A stretch of DNA of 32,767 nucleotides from assembly GCA_022449845.1 (NCBI GenBank), contig JAKUOE010000007.1, forward strand, positions 1 through 32,767. The letters run 5' to 3'. The stretch's first letter is position 1, and each line of letters starts with the position of its first letter. Positions 26,207 to 32,767 of the stretch are shown here, in pieces. The notes below the pieces were generated by a model. It worked only from the letters and a program-made list of their open reading frames with translations, made no database searches and had not been told where the DNA came from. This stretch comes from Candidatus Thalassarchaeum sp. GTDB lineage: Archaea > Thermoplasmatota > Poseidoniia > Poseidoniales > Thalassarchaeaceae. The position numbers and the translations under genes were made by a program.

Positions 26207-26584
26207 ATGGAAGAGTCGCAAATTGCAGGTATCCCCTCAAAGATTCCCGACTACGAAGAATCTGAAAATGTGAAATTTATTCAACATAAGGGAGAATGGA
26301 TTGCAATTGAAGTCGAGCCCTTTATTTGGCGATGGTTTTTCTTTGGTTTGTGGATGTCAGCGTTCTGGGTTATACCCTCGACGGCGTCAATAGAGGGTTT
26401 TTGGTACGGGCCTGAGTATAGTGAAATTGGTGTAATGATTTGCTGGCTTTGGCCACTCACTGCAGTGGTGACTTCAATTTGTGGACTCGGGCTTGGAAAC
26501 AAGGCACTAATGACTGGAGCACTTGTGGGAATGGCAATCAGTCCACTACTCTGGTTCATGGGATGTATGGTAGTGGCGCCATGA
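26207..26584 (+). CDS. Small hypothetical multi-TM membrane protein, 125 aa
   Basis: Hydrophobic segments RWFFFGLWMSAFWVIP, IGVMICWLWPLTAVVTSICGLGLG, ALVGMAISPLLWFMGCMVVAP; GGTGGTGAT upstream of ATG and a tttgtttatgg TATA-like stretch further upstream. Confidence 0.7.
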   Translation: MEESQIAGIPSKIPDYEESENVKFIQHKGEWIAIEVEPFIWRWFFFGLWMSAFWVIPSTASIEGFWYGPEYSEIGVMICWLWPLTAVVTSICGLGLGNKALMTGALVGMAISPLLWFMGCMVVAP

Positions 26585-26608
26585 GTAATCAGGCATTGGG
26601 ATGTTGAC

Positions 26609-27781
26609 CTAACCAAGGGCCTGTGAGATATCTTCCCAAAGATCGTCAACGTCTTCGATGCCAATACTCACTCGTACAAAGCCTGGGACAACTCCTGCGG
26701 CCATTCGGATTTCTTCTGGAACAGACATGTGACTCGTGTTGAATGGGCATTCGATTAGGCTCTCAACCCCACCCAAACTCGTGGCTTCAAAGAAAATCTT
26801 CAGTTTGCGCATGAAGCCCAATGCAGCAGCGTCTCCACCGTCAATGACGAATGCAAGCATCCCAGTTCCCTTGGGCATAATCCGCTGACCGACCTCATAA
26901 TCAGGGTGGCTCGCCAAAGAAGGATGGATGACATTGGATATCTTCGGGTGGGCTTCCAATCGCTTGGCAATCTCTGCCGCGTTGGCGCAATGAATGGGCA
27001 TGCGGGCGCTCAGTGTGCGCATGCCTCGCTCAAGCAGGTAGCAGGCGTGTGGGTCGGGTGAGCCACCAAAGTGGACCTTCTTGGGGAACAATTCTGCGAT
27101 GAGATCCTTGCGTCCAACAACCGCTCCACCAACAATATCTGAATGGCCACCGAGATACTTGGTGGTTGAATGAATGACAAGGTCGCATCCCATTTCGACC
27201 GGTTGGCAACCCCATGGTGTGGTGAATGTGTTGTCGATGACCAACAGAAGGTCGTGGGCTCGAGCAATGGCGGCCATGGCTTCGATGTCGCAGACCTTCA
27301 AAACGGGATTGGATAGGCTCTCGATGTAGAGCATTTTGGTATTCTCTTGGATCGCGGCCTCATAGGATTCAGGGTCGCGCATATCGGCCATACCGACCTC
27401 AATGCCGAATCGGGGAAGTTCCTCAGTCATCAGCCCGTATGTTCCACCGTAAATGTCTGGATTCGCTACAACGTGATCGCCTTTGGAAAGTAAGCCCATC
27501 AAGACGGTGGAAATCGCCGCCATTCCACTCGCGAAAAGTTCGCCGTCCTCGGCACCTTCCATCGCACAAATCTTCGCAACGCACGCCTCGGAATTCACAC
27601 TAGAGAGTCTGGAATAGATGAGGGTGTGCTGAGCTCCATCAGCCCACCCTGCGTAGCGCTCATCGGTCAGATAGTAGGTGGATGATTGGAAAATGGGGGT
27701 ATTCACGGCACCCTCGATATGTTGTGTACCTGAATGGACTGAGCGGGTTGCGAACCGTTTGTCCGCATCCTCGTCGGCCAT
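26609..27781 (-). CDS. Cys/Met metabolism PLP-dependent enzyme (cystathionine gamma-synthase/lyase type); start at MADEDADKRF preferred over 27811
   Basis: TRSVHSGTQHIEGAVNTPIFQSSTY, FASGMAAISTVLMGLL, LLVIDNTFTTPW, PLP-lysine region DLVIHSTTKYLGGHSDIVGGAVV, ERGMRTLSARM. Confidence 0.93.
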   Translation of the reverse strand: MADEDADKRFATRSVHSGTQHIEGAVNTPIFQSSTYYLTDERYAGWADGAQHTLIYSRLSSVNSEACVAKICAMEGAEDGELFASGMAAISTVLMGLLSKGDHVVANPDIYGGTYGLMTEELPRFGIEVGMADMRDPESYEAAIQENTKMLYIESLSNPVLKVCDIEAMAAIARAHDLLLVIDNTFTTPWGCQPVEMGCDLVIHSTTKYLGGHSDIVGGAVVGRKDLIAELFPKKVHFGGSPDPHACYLLERGMRTLSARMPIHCANAAEIAKRLEAHPKISNVIHPSLASHPDYEVGQRIMPKGTGMLAFVIDGGDAAALGFMRKLKIFFEATSLGGVESLIECPFNTSHMSVPEEIRMAAGVVPGFVRVSIGIEDVDDLWEDISQALG

Positions 27782-27828
27782 GTTACGGGTGCGGCTTATC
27801 CAGCATTTCAATCACGCGCTCTGAGCCT

Positions 27829-28143
27829 CTAGTCAGAATCGACCCAATCCGCGTATTCTTGTGTTGAATCAGCAGCCCAATGGATGATTTGTGGAACTTC
27901 ATATGGATGAGATTCCTTCAATGCAGACAACACCGACTCAAGGCGGGATTGAGAGGTCTTCAACTGTAAACGCCACTCGGAAGACGATTCGATTTTACCT
28001 TCCCATTTGTATGTAGATTGGATTGTTGAATGTTGCACGCAAGCCGCACCGGCTTCCAACAACATCTGAGAAAATGATCCAATTTCCGCCTCAATCCATG
28101 TACCGGGGAGGGTTGTTTGGACAATGTGAATTCTTGAGGTCAT
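27829..28143 (-). CDS. cutA: CutA1-like divalent-cation tolerance protein
   Basis: QTTLPG...LLEAGAACVQHSTIQSTYKWEGKIESSSEWRLQLKTSQSRLESVLSALKESHPYEVPQIIHW. Confidence 0.9.
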   Translation of the reverse strand: MTSRIHIVQTTLPGTWIEAEIGSFSQMLLEAGAACVQHSTIQSTYKWEGKIESSSEWRLQLKTSQSRLESVLSALKESHPYEVPQIIHWAADSTQEYADWVDSD

Positions 28144-28152
28144 GGTTCTGGG

Positions 28153-29553
28153 ATGGGGGCAATGGCCATGAAATCAACGCCCCAACGCTTGAAGACCGTA
28201 TGGCTCAGCCTACGGCTGGGTGTGAGAATGGATTGGGAATCGCCGATTGATTCTGGACCCGTTCCTGAAGATGGTTCCACGTTCGATGTAATCGTCGTGG
28301 GAGGTGGGCCTGGTGGAAGCGGTGCGGCCGGGTACATGGCGATGAAGGGACACAAAGTTCTGCTATTGGAGAAAGCTGTTTGGCCTCGTGACAAGACCTG
28401 CGGGGATGCTGTTGGTGGGAAATCGCTCAAGCATGTGGAAGAGTTGGGTGTGAAACTGACGCTGGAAAAAACACCTCATTTCAGGGTTGATTCAATCATC
28501 TTCGGTGGCCCAAATGGGAAAGAGGTGCGGATTGCCCTCCCTGAAGATGAGGTTGAAAATCGAGAGGCTGGATACAGCCTGCCCCGCCGGCAATTCGATA
28601 CGTTGCTATTTCAAAATGCCAATGAAAAAGTGTTGGAATCCGGCGGCTCAGTAATCCAGAATTTTTCAGTCAAGGAAGTCCACATCGAAGATGGTGTTGT
28701 GAAGGGAATCTCCGGAGTTGTTGGTGGTGAAAGCCTGCATTACAGTGCACCGCTCACGATTGGAGCTGGAGGTTACAACTGTCCTGTATCTCGGGCTGTT
28801 ACGGCCCACCATGAAGAGCCAATGGTTGACAAAGCACACTACTGCGGTGCATTTCGAGAGTATTGGACAGGTGTAGAAGGATGTGGTGATTGGTCGGGTG
28901 CGATTGAAATTCATTTCATTGAAGGGGTTCTTCCTGGATATTTCTGGATCTTCCCCGTTGGCGATGGAGTGGTCAATGTGGGCATCGGCATGGTCATGAC
29001 AGAAATGGACAAACAGTCGGTGAAACTTCGTGGGTTACAAGATTGGGTCATCAATGAATCTCCAAAATTCAAGAAACGATTTGCGAACGCGAAAAAGGTG
29101 GAAAAATCGGGCAAAGGTAGCATGTTGCCATTCGGTAGTCCGCGGAAAAAACCACCATCATTCCAGCCCCGACGGGTCGCGATGGCTGGGGCGATGTGCA
29201 TCGGTGATGCGGCTTCGTTGGTCGATCCGTTCACCGGGGAAGGCATTGGGAATGCATTGCTTTCTGCTAAGTTGGCCTCGACCATTTTTGATCTAGAAAA
29301 ACACAAGGAAGGATTTACTTCAGAATCCGCGGAAGAATATCAAGTTAAGTTGTGGGATGAACTCTCTGCGGAATTAACAAACTCATACAAACTACAGCGT
29401 TTAGTCAAGAAAAAGCGGCTGATGAATTTCTTCATTGGGAGGGCTGTGAAGAAAGTCGAGTTGCAACGCGCCCTGACTGACATGATTGCTTCCAAGGAAG
29501 CGCAAGGCCAATTCCACTCGAAATGGTGGATGTTCAAGACCCTATTTTTCTGA
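28153..29553 (+). CDS. Geranylgeranyl reductase family FAD-dependent oxidoreductase (start may be ATG 28228)
   Basis: FDVIVVGGGPGGSGAAGYMAMKGHKVLLLEKAVWPRDKTCGDAVGGKSLKHVEELG, GYSLPRRQFDTLLF, GYFWIFPVGDGVVNVGIGM, CIGDAASLVDPFTGEGIGNALLSAKLA. Confidence 0.92.
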   Translation: MGAMAMKSTPQRLKTVWLSLRLGVRMDWESPIDSGPVPEDGSTFDVIVVGGGPGGSGAAGYMAMKGHKVLLLEKAVWPRDKTCGDAVGGKSLKHVEELGVKLTLEKTPHFRVDSIIFGGPNGKEVRIALPEDEVENREAGYSLPRRQFDTLLFQNANEKVLESGGSVIQNFSVKEVHIEDGVVKGISGVVGGESLHYSAPLTIGAGGYNCPVSRAVTAHHEEPMVDKAHYCGAFREYWTGVEGCGDWSGAIEIHFIEGVLPGYFWIFPVGDGVVNVGIGMVMTEMDKQSVKLRGLQDWVINESPKFKKRFANAKKVEKSGKGSMLPFGSPRKKPPSFQPRRVAMAGAMCIGDAASLVDPFTGEGIGNALLSAKLASTIFDLEKHKEGFTSESAEEYQVKLWDELSAELTNSYKLQRLVKKKRLMNFFIGRAVKKVELQRALTDMIASKEAQGQFHSKWWMFKTLFF

Positions 29554-29562
29554 TGTGATACG

Positions 29563-30351
29563 ATGGATGCTACCTTGAATGATATCGATGCGGTCTTCCT
29601 TGATTTAGATGGTACGATGTATCTCGGTTCTGATTTAATTCCCGGGGCGATTGATTTTCTTGATCGCTGTTCTGAACGGGGGGTTCAACGGTTTTTCTTG
29701 TCCAATAATAGCAGCCGATCTGTATCTCAATACCTCAAGAAATTGGACGGATTTGGAATCCCTGCGACAGCAGATGATGTGCTTCTTTCTACGCATGATT
29801 TGATTTCTTGGTTGCATGGTTTCGATTATGATCGCGTCTACCTGGTCGGTACTGAAGGGATGCGACAAATGTTGGAAGATGAAGGATTGACAATGGATGC
29901 GGAGAATCCTGAGATTGTCGTACTTGGCTATGATACAGAAATCACATACGAAAAAATCTCAACCGCATCGATACACATGCACAAAGGTGTTCCAATGGTT
30001 GTGAGTCATCCCGATGTTGTTTGTCCTTCACCCGATGGTGGGTTGCCGGATACAGGTGCTTTCATGGCCATGTTTGAGGCGACGACTGGAGTCAAGCCCA
30101 TTCATGTCTGTGGGAAGCCAGAGCCTGGGATGATTCTGCATCGAATCAAGTCGTTGGGTTTGGATCCGGCTCGCTGTGCGATGGTCGGGGATCGGCTCTA
30201 CACCGACATGGCGATGGCGACTCGAGCGGGTGTCAAGGGGATTCTCGTTCTGTCTGGAGAGGCGACGATGGAGGATGTCGAGGCATTGCCTAACGGGGCA
30301 GAACAACAACCCAGCCTCATCGTCGAATCTGTGGATGATTTGCTGCGCTGA
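29563..30351 (+). CDS. HAD-superfamily phosphatase, class IIA (NagD/PGP-like)
   Basis: DAVFLDLDGTMYLGSDLIPGAIDFLD, FFLSNNSSRS, GKPEPGMILHRIKSLGLDPARCAMVGDRLYTDMAMATRAGVKGILVLSGEAT. Confidence 0.93.
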   Translation: MDATLNDIDAVFLDLDGTMYLGSDLIPGAIDFLDRCSERGVQRFFLSNNSSRSVSQYLKKLDGFGIPATADDVLLSTHDLISWLHGFDYDRVYLVGTEGMRQMLEDEGLTMDAENPEIVVLGYDTEITYEKISTASIHMHKGVPMVVSHPDVVCPSPDGGLPDTGAFMAMFEATTGVKPIHVCGKPEPGMILHRIKSLGLDPARCAMVGDRLYTDMAMATRAGVKGILVLSGEATMEDVEALPNGAEQQPSLIVESVDDLLR

Positions 30352-30402
30352 CGGCGATGTCGTAAGGGTCCGAAAATCAATGTTGTTGGCCCTTAGAGTA
30401 GC

Positions 30403-31872
30403 GTGGACTTCAAGTGCCCATTTGCAAATTCGCGGCGCGTGAGTGCGAATCCGCCGTTGTCTGGTGCACCCTCATGTGACGTGAGTGCGCTGCCTCTGGT
30501 GGAGGATTGGCCGCTTCTTCCAAATCATGAGACGCACATGACTCGTCTTGCGCAATTTGGAGTCATCGAATTGGAAGAGGTATTGGACGCCATGCGGCAG
30601 TGTCCACGAGGATTGCATGCGTTGTCATTCCCATTGGGTGAAGAAGTTACGAATTTGGAAGCCTCCAGTCTCAGAATCCCATGGTGGACGGGGAAAATGC
30701 ACCATTCCTTGCTCCCTGGATTGTTTGAAACGTGTCAAATCATGCAACTTCTCCAAATAGAGAAAGGCGACTGTGTGCTGTTAATCGGGCCCCGTGGAAA
30801 TTGGTGGACTGAGTTACTGATGTATATTGGCGCCGAGAGGATTGTGGTCCTTGAGCCTGATGAAGTTCGTCGTGAAGTGTTGATTGAACGGTGGGGTGAA
30901 TTGCGACTGGATGTTGTCGCCAAGGCCTTTGATTGCGAAATCGACATGATCGGGGTGGATCAACTGGATGACTACACACCGCAGGATGGTTTTGATCGTG
31001 TACTCTCAACTGGAATGTTTCCCTCTTTGCCCCTCAGTATCATGATGCGGGTCCAAGACCAGGGATACGCGGTGTTACCCATAGAGAATGAGGGGCGTAG
31101 CATGTTGCAACTCATACAGCACCACGGCAAGGGTGAACTGATGGCGCAATCGGTTGCCTGTTGGGATGTTGATCCATGGCCAGATGAAATTCTAATCGCC
31201 TTTGAAACGGGTGCTGCAATCGAACGAGGAGATGAGTTTGATGAGACTCGTATGGCTGTTGAACGGGCTTGGTGTGAGGCCAATATGATGCCCACGCGCG
31301 ATCGATTTGGGCCGGCTCGGATGTTGGACATGGTCGAGCGGGTCTGGTATTCCATTGACCCTGTACATTCGGATGTTCTGGATGGTGAATCTGGAGGATT
31401 GCGTGAACTGGTGTCTGATGATATGTTCCGAATGGGTCATGTTCTGTTACAGATGGGAATTTTTGAGTTGGCTTCGGAACATCAAGGTGAGGCGTTCAGA
31501 TTGGCGCCGACTGCGGAATCTGCGACCTTCCTCGGTTGGGCTCTTTCAGAGATGGATGATTCGTGGGGTGCGTTGGGCTGGTGCCGCAAAGCCATCGAGA
31601 CCGATGATCGGTTGGGCAATCCATGGAATGATATTGGGGCCATTCTACTACAGATGGAGCAGCCCACGGCTGCAATCCCATGGCTGGCGGCAGCGACGCG
31701 GGCTCAACGGTATGATGCGCCTGGACACCCCTGGTCCAATCTCGCACGCGCGCACGATACCCTCGGGAATCGAATGGCTGCCTTTGATGCGGCGCGAACT
31801 GCACTGGAACATGCACCGAACGATGAAAACTGTTTGAGAATCATCGATGATCTCAGTGGGTTCCTACTCTGA
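30403..31872 (+). CDS. Protein-L-isoaspartate O-methyltransferase-like domain fused to C-terminal TPR-like repeats (start uncertain; GTG 30403 or ATG 30538)
   Basis: PCMT-like layout ...HHSLLPGLFETCQIMQLLQIEKGDCVLLIGPRGNWWTELLMYIGAERIVVLEPDE...QDGFDRVLSTGMFPSLPLSIMMRVQDQGYAVLPIENEG; C-terminal RMGHVLLQMGIFELASEHQGEAFRLAPTAESATFLGWALSEM... TPR-like helices. Confidence 0.65.
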   Translation: MDFKCPFANSRRVSANPPLSGAPSCDVSALPLVEDWPLLPNHETHMTRLAQFGVIELEEVLDAMRQCPRGLHALSFPLGEEVTNLEASSLRIPWWTGKMHHSLLPGLFETCQIMQLLQIEKGDCVLLIGPRGNWWTELLMYIGAERIVVLEPDEVRREVLIERWGELRLDVVAKAFDCEIDMIGVDQLDDYTPQDGFDRVLSTGMFPSLPLSIMMRVQDQGYAVLPIENEGRSMLQLIQHHGKGELMAQSVACWDVDPWPDEILIAFETGAAIERGDEFDETRMAVERAWCEANMMPTRDRFGPARMLDMVERVWYSIDPVHSDVLDGESGGLRELVSDDMFRMGHVLLQMGIFELASEHQGEAFRLAPTAESATFLGWALSEMDDSWGALGWCRKAIETDDRLGNPWNDIGAILLQMEQPTAAIPWLAAATRAQRYDAPGHPWSNLARAHDTLGNRMAAFDAARTALEHAPNDENCLRIIDDLSGFLL

Positions 31873-32767
31873 TGATTGCGGAGTGATGAGCACGTTGCTT
31901 CCGTCGCGGTCAATGATTGGAAGTTCGAGTGTTGAAGAGGATGGTAGTACGTGAACTGTGCAGGCGTTACCGCAGGCTGGTGCAAGGTAGTCTTCTCCTT
32001 GTTCTGACATGATGAAGGTGAGGCCGTGGCCCGCAGGTAGTATTGCGTCAATCGCTTGAAATTCCATCATCATGGTTACAACCACTCCTGGAATGACGGT
32101 CTGCGCATCGTAACCACCTGCGTGATATCGAATGTCCATCGTCGCGTGACCGAGTCGAAGGCCTGTTTCCGCATCTTGCATTTCGATGAAGACTTGCCCG
32201 CCATCAAAGGTAGGAACCGCTTGCAAGTGAAGCGATACTAGGCCTGCGATGTGCAAATCTGTATCACTCATTGCTGGGCACTCAACTGTGACCACTTGGC
32301 CGCCACCGACCACCGGTGCGCCACCGCCAAGGCAGGCGCCATCATTGCTGCATTCACTCATGTCTAGCGACAGGCGCTCAACGTCGAGAGGGGGCCATGT
32401 TTCCTCAATACGCCACTCACCATCGTTGCGCTGAACTTGAGCGTGTAGTGCTGGTGCTGGACCGATGCCCTTGAGGTAGTACTCCATCCATTCGAACAAG
32501 TCCTGGGCCCAATCCCAGCGAGTCATGTTGTGGATGGCTTCGCCGCCGTAGCCTGAATCCTGATTGTTGTGTTTTGTCCATTGATCTGGGTAGTTGTGTT
32601 CCCATTGACCAATCATTCCGGCAACTTCGTAGCCGTTGTCGATGTATTCCTGATACCAATTCACACCAGGGGGTCCGCCAAACACTTGGTGAGGGTCGAC
32701 GTTCCAATCTTGCAATCCTTGGACCCAGTAGATGCTGCCATTGTATGTACCGAGGGCTTTGTCGATA
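31864..32767 (-). CDS. CocE/NonD (X-Pro dipeptidyl-peptidase S15-like) hydrolase, C-terminal part; N-terminus outside window
   Basis: Frame open to the window end (DKALGTYNGSIYWVQGLQDWNVDPHQ). IGQWEHNYPDQW and a beta-sandwich-like C-terminal domain (ALHAQVQRNDGEWRIEETWPPLDVERLSL...ADTDLHIAGLVSLHLQAVP-type) fit the family. Confidence 0.7.
   Translation of the reverse strand, partial: IDKALGTYNGSIYWVQGLQDWNVDPHQVFGGPPGVNWYQEYIDNGYEVAGMIGQWEHNYPDQWTKHNNQDSGYGGEAIHNMTRWDWAQDLFEWMEYYLKGIGPAPALHAQVQRNDGEWRIEETWPPLDVERLSLDMSECSNDGACLGGGAPVVGGGQVVTVECPAMSDTDLHIAGLVSLHLQAVPTFDGGQVFIEMQDAETGLRLGHATMDIRYHAGGYDAQTVIPGVVVTMMMEFQAIDAILPAGHGLTFIMSEQGEDYLAPACGNACTVHVLPSSSTLELPIIDRDGSNVLITPQSSE

Noticed and set aside
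31864-31872. 9-bp overlap of two convergent genes
   Set aside because: Ordinary in compact archaeal genomes; not reported as a finding.
1-32767. Mobile elements, defence islands, phage modules, rRNA
   Set aside because: Checked the translated ORFs for transposase, integrase, Cas, toxin/antitoxin, restriction and capsid/terminase motifs and saw none.

Overview
The window looks like one contiguous piece of an archaeal chromosome. Coding is dense, genes sit in short same-strand blocks, and the markers are archaeal: topoisomerase VI A/B, Rpo12, Dph5, Trm5, geranylgeranyl reductase, a free-standing GMP synthase amidotransferase and an RFC-like clamp-loader ATPase. The mix of archaeal information genes with an SCT1/GPT2-like acyltransferase and large secreted repeat proteins resembles marine group II Euryarchaeota (Poseidoniales), but that placement is from memory and was not computed. 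I found no CRISPR array, transposase, integrase, rRNA or recognisable phage module. Two tRNAs are clear, Arg-CCT and Asp-GTC, both on + inside a long minus-strand block. A 48-aa Rpo12 gene lies below the size cutoff of the supplied ORF track. The items most worth a second look are: (1) a 1669-aa secreted protein in which a VWA domain appears inserted inside one blade of a probable 7-repeat beta-propeller; (2) a class II aldolase-like protein with a (SGPP)n/coiled-coil N-terminal extension, whose called ORF runs antisense through tRNA-Asp and which may share a bidirectional TATA element with it; (3) a divergent RFC-like AAA+ protein with altered Walker B and SRC motifs; (4) an isoaspartyl-methyltransferase-like/TPR fusion with a degenerate SAM motif; (5) an isolated SdhA/NadB-like flavoprotein with altered motifs; (6) a GC-rich, partly tRNA-like leader before top6B. 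Nothing here is clearly a complete undescribed multi-gene system. The candidates are individual proteins, architectures and local regulatory arrangements.
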